A DNA stretch of 63,046 bases, taken from positions 35,427 through 98,472 of the forward strand of contig NZ_JAHRID010000011.1 in the NCBI RefSeq assembly GCF_019100565.1, written 5' to 3'. This stretch comes from Arsukibacterium indicum (GTDB lineage: Bacteria; Pseudomonadota; Gammaproteobacteria; Enterobacterales; Alteromonadaceae). A program made the position numbers and the translations under genes. Of this stretch, positions 9,763 through 18,402 are shown in pieces; the first letter of the stretch is position 1; every line of letters begins with the position of its first letter. The notes under the pieces are model-generated. The model was not told the origin of the DNA, made no database searches, and saw only the letters and a list, made by a program, of their open reading frames with translations.

Positions 9763-10854
9763 TCAGGGTTCCACCGAGCCAGACTTTATGGGCTCTGGCT
9801 GCGGATGAACCCTGCTCGACCAGGCTTTAATTGTCGCTTTAACCAGCGACGCCAGCGGTATGGCGAAGAAAATGCCCCAAAAACCAAACAGGCCGCCAAA
9901 GAAAAGCACAGCAATAATGATAAATACAGGGTTTAAATCAACTACCTCAGAAAATAGTAACGGCACCAGTACATTACCATCTAACGCCTGGATGATTCCG
10001 TAGGCCAGCATCAGGTAACCGAACTCTGCGGTCAGACCCCATTGAAACAATGCAACCAGGGCAATAGGCACGGTTGCCAGCGCGGCGCCGATATAAGGCA
10101 CCAGCACTGAAAAGCCGACACACACAGCCAGTAATAACGCATAGTTCAAGCCAAACAGGGTAAAGACCACAAAACTGACCGCACCAACAATCAGGATCTC
10201 CAGGATTTTACCGCGGATATAATTCATTATCTGGCCATTCATCTCATGCCAGACCTGACTGATTAATTTACGTTCTGCAGGCAATAACCCGACAAAGCTG
10301 GCACTTAGTGACTCTTTGTCTTTCAGCATAAAAAACACCATCACCGGTACCAGCACCAGATAAATAAGCACGGCCACCACATCAAATATTGATGCCAGCG
10401 ACAGTGACAGGATCTCCCGGCTGAACGTCATCAACCGCTCATCGGTGGTCTGGATCATCAGGTTAATTTGTTCAGCGCTGACTAGCCCGGGAAACATTGC
10501 TGGCAATTCCAGCAGGTAAGTCTTGCCCGCTGCGATCATTGTTGGCAAATCTTTCGCCAGATTTCGACCCTGCGCCCAGGCCGCCGGGATAATAGACATC
10601 ACAATCAGGGTAATGACGGAGATAAAGGTGACCACTACCACACTGGTGCTTATAGTCCGGCTGAAACCCAACCGGGTAAAGCGGGCAACCGGCCACTCCA
10701 GTAAATAAGCAAAAGCGATAGCAACTAATACCGGACCCAGCATGCCACTTAACCAGTAGATGGCCAGAAAACCCAGTAACAGCGTTAAAAATAACGTTAC
10801 CACCTGAGGGTCTGAAAATTTATTGGTATACCACTTTTTTAACCAGTCCAGCAT
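9763..10854 (-). CDS. perM: AI-2E family transporter PerM
   Basis: A 363-residue inner-membrane protein with about eight hydrophobic segments and the central soluble stretch typical of the AI-2E/PerM family. It contains MNYIRGKILEILIVG and VLVPYIGAALATVPIALVALFQWG. Family members have been described as exporters of small molecules or as sodium/proton antiporters; the E. coli PerM role is unclear. The gene is divergent from bepA, the same neighbourhood as in E. coli, where perM and bepA are adjacent and divergent. The tail is charged and proline-rich. Confidence 0.87.
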   Translation of the reverse strand: MLDWLKKWYTNKFSDPQVVTLFLTLLLGFLAIYWLSGMLGPVLVAIAFAYLLEWPVARFTRLGFSRTISTSVVVVTFISVITLIVMSIIPAAWAQGRNLAKDLPTMIAAGKTYLLELPAMFPGLVSAEQINLMIQTTDERLMTFSREILSLSLASIFDVVAVLIYLVLVPVMVFFMLKDKESLSASFVGLLPAERKLISQVWHEMNGQIMNYIRGKILEILIVGAVSFVVFTLFGLNYALLLAVCVGFSVLVPYIGAALATVPIALVALFQWGLTAEFGYLMLAYGIIQALDGNVLVPLLFSEVVDLNPVFIIIAVLFFGGLFGFWGIFFAIPLASLVKATIKAWSSRVHPQPEPIKSGSVEP

Positions 10855-11100
10855 AACGCCGCTCCAACCCTTTATCTATGACAACAATTAATGGGTCCAG
10901 TATAACGAAGTTACAACTTATTTTATCGCTAATTATGTCAGGCAAACGTCAGAGTGTGCTAAATTGACGCTCCTGATGTAAAAACAGTCTGATCAGGCAG
11001 AAAGTTTGTGGCAAATACGCCTTTGCTACTGAACTAAAACGGTAAATGACAGACCAATAGTCCAGTTAATCTAACCATCTGACACAACTATCGGGGCAGT

Positions 11101-12549
11101 ATGTCTTTTAAAGCAGCACAGCAGTTTTTCGTCGCTTTTCTGGTCAGTTTCGGTCTGGCAACCGGTTCTGTTCAGGCCCGCTCAGGCTTACCTGATATCG
11201 GTGGTAATGCTTTTTCGACGTTAACACCTGAAAAAGAAAAGCAACTGGGCGATGTATTGATGCGCCAGACCCGTGGCAGCTTACCAATGGTTTATGATCC
11301 GCTGCTTGACGAGTACCTTAATGATCTGGGTAACCGTTTGGTTGCCCGGGCCAATGACGTTAAATTTCCGTTTAAGTTTTACTGGGTAAACAATAAACAT
11401 ATCAACGCGTTTGCCACACTGGGCGGCAACATTGCCTCGCACACCGGCACCCTGGCAGTATCGGAATCTGAAAGCGAATTCGCGTCCGTAATCTCTCATG
11501 AAATTGCTCACGTAACCCAAAGGCACATTGCCCGTTTTGTTGAAGCACAGAACCAACGTGCGCCAATGTCACTGGCTGCAATACTGGGAGCTGTGGTGCT
11601 GGCGACGGTTAACCCGGAAGCTGGTATGGCAGCAATGATGGCCACTCAGGGCGCCGCTCAGCAAAGTGCAATTAATTTTACCCGCGGTAATGAGCAGGAA
11701 GCAGATCGGATTGGCATGAAAATTTTGGCTGACTCTGGCTTTGACCCCTATGCGGTACCTGAATTCTTTTACAAACTAACCCAACAAAGCCGCTTTGTTA
11801 ATCAACAACTGGCTTTCTTGCAAACCCACCCGCTGTCGCAGGCAAGGGTCAGTGACACCCGGCTTCGGGCAGAGCAGTTTGAAAGACGCTATGTTCCTGA
11901 CAGTCAGGATTATATCTTAAGTAAAGCCCGGGTATTAGCCCGTTATCACTTTCCAACCAAAGAAACAGTAGAAATATTTCAACAGCGGTTAAGTCAGCCA
12001 GGCGGCAACACCAAGGCCAATCTGTATGGTTTGGCGATAGCAAAACTTGATAATGGCTTGCTGATTGAAGCCCAGAAGATTATTGAAGATTTGCTGCAGC
12101 AAGATCCACACAACCTTTACTATGTAGATGTTTATACCGATATTTTACTGGGCCAGAATCAATATAAAAAAGCGCTGGAAATGCTGGAGCAGGAGTACCT
12201 GATCCGCCCTAATAATCAGGTTGTCACCCTTAATTATGCCAATGCAGCAGTAAAAGCCGGCAGCTATCGGTTAGCTATTCATCTGCTTCGTAATTTACTG
12301 TATTACAAAAACGATAACATTCTTGCCTACGATTTATTATCTGATGCGTATAAGCAACTGGAAGACTTTGCCAAGTATTATGAAGCCAGAGCAGACTTAT
12401 ATTACCAGTTGGCTAATTACCCAAAAGCCATTGATGATTTAAACGAGGCACTAAATCATATTGGTGAAAACTCACGGCTTGAAAACCGGCGGGTCGAAGC
12501 AAAAAAACAACAGTTGCAGGCTGAGTTTGACCGGTTAAGAAAAATGTAA
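11101..12549 (+). CDS. bepA: Periplasmic metalloprotease/chaperone BepA
   Basis: A 482-residue protein with a signal peptide, an M48 metalloprotease domain and a C-terminal TPR domain. The zinc motif HEIAH is at residues 133-137, and EQEADRIG supplies the third ligand. The gene neighbourhood (perM, arsC) and the length match E. coli BepA (YfgC). BepA assists maturation of LptD and degrades stalled outer-membrane proteins at the BAM complex. The TPR part (residues 310-470) contains repeated helical pairs such as ALEMLEQEYLIRPNNQVV. The ATG was chosen because the signal peptide starts there; no strong Shine-Dalgarno is seen (GGGGCAGT precedes it). Confidence 0.92.
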   Translation: MSFKAAQQFFVAFLVSFGLATGSVQARSGLPDIGGNAFSTLTPEKEKQLGDVLMRQTRGSLPMVYDPLLDEYLNDLGNRLVARANDVKFPFKFYWVNNKHINAFATLGGNIASHTGTLAVSESESEFASVISHEIAHVTQRHIARFVEAQNQRAPMSLAAILGAVVLATVNPEAGMAAMMATQGAAQQSAINFTRGNEQEADRIGMKILADSGFDPYAVPEFFYKLTQQSRFVNQQLAFLQTHPLSQARVSDTRLRAEQFERRYVPDSQDYILSKARVLARYHFPTKETVEIFQQRLSQPGGNTKANLYGLAIAKLDNGLLIEAQKIIEDLLQQDPHNLYYVDVYTDILLGQNQYKKALEMLEQEYLIRPNNQVVTLNYANAAVKAGSYRLAIHLLRNLLYYKNDNILAYDLLSDAYKQLEDFAKYYEARADLYYQLANYPKAIDDLNEALNHIGENSRLENRRVEAKKQQLQAEFDRLRKM

Positions 12550-12591
12550 ACACTGCAGCAATAACTCTGTTCTGAACCAAACGGAAAAATT

Positions 12592-12951
12592 ATGATTACC
12601 ATTTACCATAACCCTCGTTGCTCTAAAAGCCGCGACGCACTGGCACTTTTACAGCAGCATATCCAGCAACATAATGATCTGGCACTTAACGTTGTTGAGT
12701 ACCTGAAAACCCCGCCAACCGAAGCCGAACTTACAGCAATATTAGCGAAGTTAAAGATACCAGCCCGCAGTCTGCTTCGTACCGGCGAAACTGACTATAC
12801 AAGCCTGCAACTTAATCAGCCTGAACTGACGGAACAACAGTTAATTAAAGCGATGAGCCAACATCCTAAACTGATTGAGCGGCCGATTGTCGTTATTGGT
12901 GATCGGGCAGCCATTGGCCGGCCGTTAAGTAACGTAAGTGCAATTCTCTGA
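12592..12951 (+). CDS. arsC: Glutaredoxin-dependent arsenate reductase family protein
   Basis: A 119-residue ArsC-family protein with the active-site segment ITIYHNPRCSKSRDALALL, where Cys10 would attack arsenate. It also has the later LIKAMSQHPKLIERPIVV, with the arginine that binds the oxyanion. It corresponds to E. coli YfgD, which sits next to bepA in the same way. The stop overlaps the wrbA start (TGATG), so the two are translationally coupled. Arsenate reductase activity is known for the family, but a housekeeping thiol function is also possible because no ars operon surrounds it. Confidence 0.88.
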   Translation: MITIYHNPRCSKSRDALALLQQHIQQHNDLALNVVEYLKTPPTEAELTAILAKLKIPARSLLRTGETDYTSLQLNQPELTEQQLIKAMSQHPKLIERPIVVIGDRAAIGRPLSNVSAIL

Positions 12952-13538
12952 TGGCCGCTCAGGTACTGGTACTCTATTACTCCCGCCATGGCAGTGTGCT
13001 TGCGCTGGCTGAAAAAATTGCTATTGGGATAACACAGGCTGGCGCTACCGCTGTTATTCGCAGTATTGCCGGTTTTGACAACAGCCAGCCCGGCCAACAT
13101 CCTGCTGTCAGTAAACTGGATCTTAGCAATTGTGATGGTCTGGCTTTTGGCAGCCCGGTGCGTTTTGGTAATATGGCGGCAGAAGCCAAAGCCTTCTGGG
13201 ACAACACCAGTGATAGCTGGCTTAAAGGTGAGTTAATTAACAAAGCCGCTGGCGTTTTCACGTCTTCGAGCAGTATGCATGGCGGCAATGAAGCAAATTT
13301 ACTCAGTATGATGTTACCGATGCTGCATCATGGCATGGTGCTGATGGGTATACCGTACGCCGAGCCAGAATTACATAATACTCAGAGTGGCGGTACGCCT
13401 TATGGCCCTACCCACGTTAGCGGTTTGCAGGGTAATAACAAGTTAACTGTCGATGAGCAGCGCCTGGCCGTGGCCTTTGGCAAACGGCTGGCCCAGCTAA
13501 GTATCTCTTTGAAGTCTTCAGGTTTTGATAAACAATGA
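12951..13538 (+). CDS. wrbA: NAD(P)H:quinone oxidoreductase WrbA-type flavoprotein
   Basis: A 195-residue flavodoxin-fold protein. VLYYSRHGSVLALAEKIA is the FMN phosphate loop, and AFGSPVRFGNMAAEAKAFWD is the WrbA signature. FTSSSSMHGGNEANLLSMMLPMLHHGMVLMGIPY binds flavin and quinone. WrbA enzymes reduce quinones with two electrons to avoid semiquinone formation. The gene overlaps arsC by one base and the next gene by four, so it is in the middle of a coupled operon. Confidence 0.88.
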   Translation: MAAQVLVLYYSRHGSVLALAEKIAIGITQAGATAVIRSIAGFDNSQPGQHPAVSKLDLSNCDGLAFGSPVRFGNMAAEAKAFWDNTSDSWLKGELINKAAGVFTSSSSMHGGNEANLLSMMLPMLHHGMVLMGIPYAEPELHNTQSGGTPYGPTHVSGLQGNNKLTVDEQRLAVAFGKRLAQLSISLKSSGFDKQ

Positions 13539-13975
13539 ATAATAATCCTGCTGTGGCAATGGCGCCACGAACAAAATTTTATTTGCAGTTAGCACGGGCC
13601 GGTTACTGGGGGTTATGGTTACTTATTCCAGTATGGTTATTATGGCTAGCGCCAGCAAACTACGGCGGCGCCGGTGAAATAACGGGAAATAAATTAATCA
13701 GCACCGCCCTGCTTTGGTTACCATTATGGTTGCCGATGTACGGGATCATCAAAGGCAAAGCCTATACCTTTGCCTGGGCAAACTTTATTGTCATGATCTA
13801 TTTTTTGCATAGCCTGACCAATTTATGGGTCAGTTCAGGTTTATATCAGTTGCTGTCAGGTTTAGAACTGGTACTGGCGACGGTGATGTTTATCGGTTGT
13901 ACCTATTATGCCCGCCACCGGGGTATTGAGCTTGGCTTGAAAATTCCAAAACTAAAGGATGATCCAAGGCGTTAG
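13535..13975 (+). CDS. DUF2069 family inner-membrane protein
   Basis: A 146-residue protein with four hydrophobic segments: GYWGLWLLIPVWLLWL, TALLWLPLWLPMYGI, FANFIVMIYFLHSL-like and LELVLATVMFIGCTYYA. It also has the conserved IKGKAYTFAWANF stretch of DUF2069. Function is unknown. Its start overlaps the wrbA stop by four bases, an arrangement also seen in other gammaproteobacteria. The end is convergent with the following minus-strand gene, only 7 nt away. Confidence 0.8.
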   Translation: MNNNPAVAMAPRTKFYLQLARAGYWGLWLLIPVWLLWLAPANYGGAGEITGNKLISTALLWLPLWLPMYGIIKGKAYTFAWANFIVMIYFLHSLTNLWVSSGLYQLLSGLELVLATVMFIGCTYYARHRGIELGLKIPKLKDDPRR

Positions 13976-13982
13976 GCCCCAA

Positions 13983-14759
13983 TTAGTCTGTTGCTTCGGC
14001 AGTTTCACCTTTATAACGGCGAAGCTGCCGGTTAATAAACTTATTGGCTACCAGCATATTTAAGCCCCTTACTAATCTGGCAGCAAGCTGAGGATTATAG
14101 CGACTTATGGCACAATACACCGAGGGTGGCGCAGACCAGATTGGATCGGCCGAAAAATTGCCTAATCCACCGTTATTCATAAAAAAATAGTACGACAAAT
14201 CGACACTCATCACCACATCCAGCCGCCCCTGCTCCAAGCGTTTCAGATTACTCTGCAAAGAATGCGCATCATCCCGGATCACGTCGCCCAAAGAGAACAC
14301 CTGCTCCAGTTCAGGGTAGGTAAAACCACGGGTTGTGCCAACCCTTTTACCTGCAAGATCTGGCAAGGCTTTTATCGGCGGGCTGTCAGCGCGGCGAATA
14401 AATAGCTGCTGGGTAGCAAATAATGGTGGGCTCCAGATATATAAAGAGGGTGTTGCAACCCAATCCGGATTAAGAAAACAGGCAATGTCAGCCTGACCTG
14501 ACTCCAACCAGCTTTCTATTCGTGCTCTGGGCAAATCCAGATATTGAATATCGAGCTGGCTGACCAGCGCCAGTGCATCCAGAATATCTTTACTCAGCCC
14601 CGCACTAAGTGCCCCCGAACTATCGAAAATAGCGTAAGGGGGGGTGTTGCTGTCACTGACCACCGCGCGCAAGGTGTTTCTTTCACTGGCAACAGCAGCG
14701 CAGCCAACGATACTAAACAGTAGCAACAGCCTGATCCTCTGCCGCAGGATAAACCGCAT
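13983..14759 (-). CDS. Periplasmic amino-acid-type solute-binding protein
   Basis: A 258-residue protein with a signal peptide (MRFILRQRIRLLLLFSIVGCAAVA) and an SBP_bac_3 fold. Supporting segments are VVSDSNTPPYAIFDSSGALSAGLSKDIL at the ligand site, ESGQADIACFLNPD and LPDLAGKRVGTTRGFTYPEL. No permease or ATPase gene is adjacent. It may therefore act as a lone binding protein or feed a sensor, as many orphan SBPs do in Alteromonadales. IVGC could be read as a weak lipobox. Confidence 0.75.
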   Translation of the reverse strand: MRFILRQRIRLLLLFSIVGCAAVASERNTLRAVVSDSNTPPYAIFDSSGALSAGLSKDILDALALVSQLDIQYLDLPRARIESWLESGQADIACFLNPDWVATPSLYIWSPPLFATQQLFIRRADSPPIKALPDLAGKRVGTTRGFTYPELEQVFSLGDVIRDDAHSLQSNLKRLEQGRLDVVMSVDLSYYFFMNNGGLGNFSADPIWSAPPSVYCAISRYNPQLAARLVRGLNMLVANKFINRQLRRYKGETAEATD

Positions 14760-14929
14760 TGATACCTCTGAGCATTACAGCCAACAGTGGCCTGTTTATT
14801 TAATCTAACATGCTTTGTTAAAATAGCCAGCTACGCCGTGGCCAGAAATTTTAATAAGGCTCCGATCTGATAAGCACTGCAATTCGTAACACTTGTATCA
14901 ATAACAATTGTTTTGCAGTGAACAGAAGT

Positions 14930-15511
14930 ATGAGTAAACAACTAGCGTTATTTCCACTAAGCAGCTTTATTTTACCTGGTGGTAAAATGCGCTTACGTGT
15001 CTTTGAAAAACGTTATATCAGGCTGGTGAAAGAAGCTGGGCTGGGCTCACGCAGTTTTGCAATGGCATTACTCAACCCTTTTGTTACACAGCAACATCGC
15101 GACAGGATACTGCCATTAGCAACTGAAGTGGTTATTGAAGATTTTGAGCAGCTGCCTGATGGTTTACTGGGCATTACGGTGCGAGGAGTATGTCGGGTCG
15201 AAATTATCAATCGCTGGCAGGAAGAAGATGGTTTAAATGTAGCTCAGGTTACCCCATTGAGCAGCTGGCCGGCAACCCGGCTAAACCAGCGCTACAGTGA
15301 GCTTGCCAGCTCTTTGTTACAATTGCTGGCAGAATATCCGCAACTGCAGCAGTTATACCCGGAACCCGAACTTGATAATGCCAGCTGGCTTGCGTCACGC
15401 TGGTTAGAATTAATGCCAATGCAACCTGGCTTAAAACAGAAGCTGTCAGCTGAACAAGACCCTCTAACCTGCCTGGAAAGTTTACAGAACTGGCTTGAAC
15501 ACAATACCTGA
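14930..15511 (+). CDS. Lon-protease N-terminal (substrate-binding) domain protein
   Basis: A protein of 193 residues that consists of a stand-alone Lon N-terminal domain: LALFPLSSFILPGGKMRLRVFEKRYIRLV, then GLGSRSFAMALLN and LPDGLLGITVRGVCRVEI. No AAA+ or protease domain follows. Such proteins are common but lack a defined function; peptide or substrate binding is inferred from Lon. An in-frame GTG at 14918 is an alternative start; neither has a convincing ribosome-binding site. Confidence 0.8.
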   Translation: MSKQLALFPLSSFILPGGKMRLRVFEKRYIRLVKEAGLGSRSFAMALLNPFVTQQHRDRILPLATEVVIEDFEQLPDGLLGITVRGVCRVEIINRWQEEDGLNVAQVTPLSSWPATRLNQRYSELASSLLQLLAEYPQLQQLYPEPELDNASWLASRWLELMPMQPGLKQKLSAEQDPLTCLESLQNWLEHNT

Positions 15512-15541
15512 GCCACTGACTGTCGTTATCTTCAACACCCG

Positions 15542-16210
15542 CTATTCGATACCCAGATACTTATGCACTTGCACACTTAACCGCCAGTTATGCTTTTTAC
15601 AATACTCAATAGCCAGTGCAGTTGCTTTTGCTTGCTGACTAATCGGCTGTAGGTAAATAAGCTTCTTGCTGATGTCAGTATCCTCTAATAACGCCAGTAA
15701 CTGCTCTATATGTTTAGCCATCGCCACCGGGTGCTTTATTTCATCTGCCCTGTCCAGTGCGCCCTGCAAAACCTTATAGCCTCCTTTCATATTAATTTTT
15801 GGTGATACGGTAACCCAGCTTTTAGCGGGCACCTGGATTTCAAAGGTACCACTGGTTTCAATCTGGGTTTGATAGCCGGCCTCATGCAAAGTACTGCAAA
15901 GCGGATTTAAATCGTACATACAGGGCTCGCCACCGGTTATCACCACATGTTTCGCCTGATAAGCATTTTCCTGAAACAGTGCCAGCAATTGTTCAGCGGT
16001 AAGCGCTGCCCACTGCTCAGTTTCAGCTGATTTCGCCATCAGGGTGTCCGTTGCAACCTGCAAATCAGGATTAATTGTCCAGGTATGTTTAGTATCACAC
16101 CAGGAGCAGCCAACCGGGCAGCCCTGCAGCCGTATAAATACAGCCGGCACCCCGGTAAAGCTGCCCTCACCCTGAATAGTTTCAAATATTTCGTTAACCT
16201 TATACAACAA
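15542..16210 (-). CDS. queE: 7-carboxy-7-deazaguanine synthase
   Basis: QueE is a radical SAM enzyme that turns 6-carboxytetrahydropterin into CDG in the queuosine/preQ0 pathway. The 222 residues start YKVNEIFETIQGEGSFTGVPAVFIRLQGC. Cysteines 31, 35 and 38 (C-x3-C-x2-C) coordinate the iron-sulfur cluster, and VVITGGEPC binds SAM. The gene is divergent from queC, which supplies the next step, with about 95 nt between the starts. A preQ1 riboswitch was looked for in the gap and not recognised. Confidence 0.94.
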   Translation of the reverse strand: MLYKVNEIFETIQGEGSFTGVPAVFIRLQGCPVGCSWCDTKHTWTINPDLQVATDTLMAKSAETEQWAALTAEQLLALFQENAYQAKHVVITGGEPCMYDLNPLCSTLHEAGYQTQIETSGTFEIQVPAKSWVTVSPKINMKGGYKVLQGALDRADEIKHPVAMAKHIEQLLALLEDTDISKKLIYLQPISQQAKATALAIEYCKKHNWRLSVQVHKYLGIE

Positions 16211-16306
16211 GCCGGGGTTCCTTCAAATGCAAGCAGGTGATCTGACCGCAATGTTCAAGTACAATGCGCGGCCTATTTACCCGCCATTATACAGAGAGAG
16301 ACAGTG

Positions 16307-16963
16307 ATGAGCCAAAAAGTTGTGGTTATTTATTCCGGTGGTATGGATTCCTTTACCATCCTTCATAAAGCGGTAGCGGCCGGCCACGACGTTTATGCAT
16401 TGTCTTTCAACTACGGCCAACGGCATGTCAAAGAGCTGATTTGCGCCGCTGAAGTCTGTAAAGAGCTATATATCAACCATAAAATTGTCGATATTTCAGC
16501 AATTAACCAATTGATCTCAGGCTCGTCACTGACCAGTGACATCGACGTACCCGAAGGCCACTATGCTGCCGATAATATGAAGTCGACAGTGGTACCTAAT
16601 CGCAACATGATCCTGTTATCATTAGCGGTGGGTTATGCCGATTCAATTGGCGCCCGGGCCGTATATTACGGCGCGCACTCTGGCGATCACTTTATTTATC
16701 CGGATTGCCGGCCCGAATTTGTCCAGAAAATGAATGATGTTTGCCAGATAGCAAACTACCAGCCGGTCGATATCGTCAGCCCTTACCTGTACCAAACCAA
16801 AATTGAAATTTTAGCCGACGGCCTCGCCATGGGTCTTGATTACAGCAAAACCTGGACCTGCTACAACGGCCGGGATAAAGCCTGCGGTAAATGCGGGTCC
16901 TGTCAGGAGCGTTTAGAAGCCTTCACCCTTAATAATGCGACCGATCCGTTGCCGTACGAATAA
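16307..16963 (+). CDS. queC: 7-cyano-7-deazaguanine synthase
   Basis: QueC converts CDG to preQ0 with ATP and ammonia. The N-terminal PP-loop is SGGMDS (residues 10-15), and [16 protein letters not shown] is conserved. The C-terminal zinc site is [19 protein letters not shown] with four cysteines. A GTG lies directly before the ATG at 16307; the ATG was chosen because the family begins [16 protein letters not shown]. It forms a divergent pair with queE. Confidence 0.94.
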   Translation: MSQKVVVIYSGGMDSFTILHKAVAAGHDVYALSFNYGQRHVKELICAAEVCKELYINHKIVDISAINQLISGSSLTSDIDVPEGHYAADNMKSTVVPNRNMILLSLAVGYADSIGARAVYYGAHSGDHFIYPDCRPEFVQKMNDVCQIANYQPVDIVSPYLYQTKIEILADGLAMGLDYSKTWTCYNGRDKACGKCGSCQERLEAFTLNNATDPLPYE

Positions 16964-17018
16964 TCGTTACAACTGATCCAAAACCATTTTATCCAGCATA
17001 CTGGTTATAACATAGAGT

Positions 17019-17040
17019 AAAGCGGCCTTGTTGCCGCTTT
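17019..17040 (+). terminator. Stem-loop after queC
   Basis: AAAGCGGC and GCCGCTTT form an 8-bp perfect stem with a 6-nt loop 55 nt after the queC stop. A T-run does not follow, so this is a candidate terminator or a processing hairpin. Confidence 0.5.
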
Positions 17041-17085
17041 ACGCGTCTTTATAATAATGTAATTTTTCTGACTCAGCGGTGATTT

Positions 17086-18327
17086 ATGATGGCTTTCTGG
17101 TTTGCAATTCCTTTTTGGCAACGGGTACTCGGCGCATTGCTGCTGGGGGTTCTGACCGGCGTAGCCCTGGGCGAAACCGCCACGCTATTTAAACCGCTGG
17201 GTACGTTATTTATTAATGCCATCCGCATGTTAGTGGTACCACTGGTATTATTTGCCTTGATCACCAGCATTACGTCGCTGGCCGACAATCAGAAAATGGG
17301 CCGGCTGGCAGGCAAAACTATCGGCTTATTTCTGCTTACCGCCTTTATTGCCAGTTTAATTGGCCTGACCATAGGTAGCTTAATGAACTGGGGGGATGCA
17401 TTGCAACTGACTGCTAGTGAAGTGCGTGAACGTACTATTCCACCGGTGGCTGATGTGATCACTAACCTTATTCCGACTAACCCGGTGGCCGCGCTGGTTA
17501 ATGGCAATGTGCTGCAGATTATTGTGTTTGCCAGCCTGGTTGGTATTGCCATTAATGTGATAGGCGACAAAGCTGAGCCGATGAAAAAAGTAGTGCATAG
17601 TGGTGCTGAAATTATGTATCAGATCACCCGGATGGTGATGCAGCTTACCCCGATTGGTGTATTCGGTTTAATGGCCTGGGCAGTGGGTAATTTTGGTCTG
17701 GCAACATTGCTGCCGTTAGCCAAGTTTATCGGCGCTATTTATCTGGCATGTTTAATTCATATAGTGCTGGTATATGGCGGCCTGATCAAACTGTTTGGAG
17801 GTATCAGTGTACGAACCTTTTTTAAGGCGGTATTGCCTGCACAGCTGGTCGCATACAGCAGCGCCAGCAGTTATGGCACGCTGCCGGTTAGCCATAAGGT
17901 TGTTACTGAGGATCTTAACGTTTCAAAAAACTACGCCAGTTTTGTATTGCCATTGGGCGCTACGATTAATATGGACGGTTGCGGCGGTATTTTTCCGGCG
18001 ATAGCTGCTATTTTTATTGCTCATATTTATGGCATCCCGCTTGATACGCTGGATTATTTGCTGATTGCCGGCACCGCCACTCTGGCATCACTGGGCACGG
18101 CCGGTGTACCCGGCACGGCCATGGTCATGCTAACCGTCACCTTAAGTGTGGTGGGGTTACCACTGGAAGGCATTGCCTTTATTGCTGCAGTTGATCGTAT
18201 TATCGATATGATGCGCACCGCAACCAATGTCACGGGCGATATGATGGTAGCAGTGGTTGTTGGCCGTTCAGAGGGGTTGGTGGGTAACACTGGCGAGCCT
18301 GTTACCGCAATGACAACCAGTAACTGA
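17086..18327 (+). CDS. Dicarboxylate/amino acid:cation symporter (DAACS family)
   Basis: A 413-residue inner-membrane carrier of the GltP/DctA family with eight or more hydrophobic segments. Hallmarks are the serine-rich hairpin AYSSASSYGTLPVSHK, the cation-binding LPLGATINMDGCGG, the second hairpin GTAGVPGTAMVMLTVTL and DRIIDMMRTATNVTGDMMVAVVV. Family members import glutamate, aspartate or C4-dicarboxylates with sodium or protons. The serine-rich motif and NMDG are intact, so it should be active, but substrate cannot be decided. It converges on lysC with a strong hairpin between. Confidence 0.9.
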   Translation: MMAFWFAIPFWQRVLGALLLGVLTGVALGETATLFKPLGTLFINAIRMLVVPLVLFALITSITSLADNQKMGRLAGKTIGLFLLTAFIASLIGLTIGSLMNWGDALQLTASEVRERTIPPVADVITNLIPTNPVAALVNGNVLQIIVFASLVGIAINVIGDKAEPMKKVVHSGAEIMYQITRMVMQLTPIGVFGLMAWAVGNFGLATLLPLAKFIGAIYLACLIHIVLVYGGLIKLFGGISVRTFFKAVLPAQLVAYSSASSYGTLPVSHKVVTEDLNVSKNYASFVLPLGATINMDGCGGIFPAIAAIFIAHIYGIPLDTLDYLLIAGTATLASLGTAGVPGTAMVMLTVTLSVVGLPLEGIAFIAAVDRIIDMMRTATNVTGDMMVAVVVGRSEGLVGNTGEPVTAMTTSN

Positions 18328-18360
18328 TACGACCCAGGCTCCGCTGCCTCAATTATGGTT

Positions 18361-18395
18361 CTTGCCTCAGCAATGATTATCCAAGCTGAGGCAAG
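18361..18395. terminator. Hairpin between convergent symporter and lysC genes
   Basis: CTTGCCTCAGC and GCTGAGGCAAG form a perfect 11-bp stem with a 13-nt loop in the gap between convergent genes. It probably acts as a bidirectional terminator, although T-tracts on both sides are modest. Confidence 0.6.
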
Positions 18396-18402
18396 TGCTT
18401 GT

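Noticed and set aside
16211..16306. Possible preQ1 riboswitch between queE and queC
   Set aside because: No recognisable preQ1 aptamer (stem, A-rich tail) was found in the short divergent gap.
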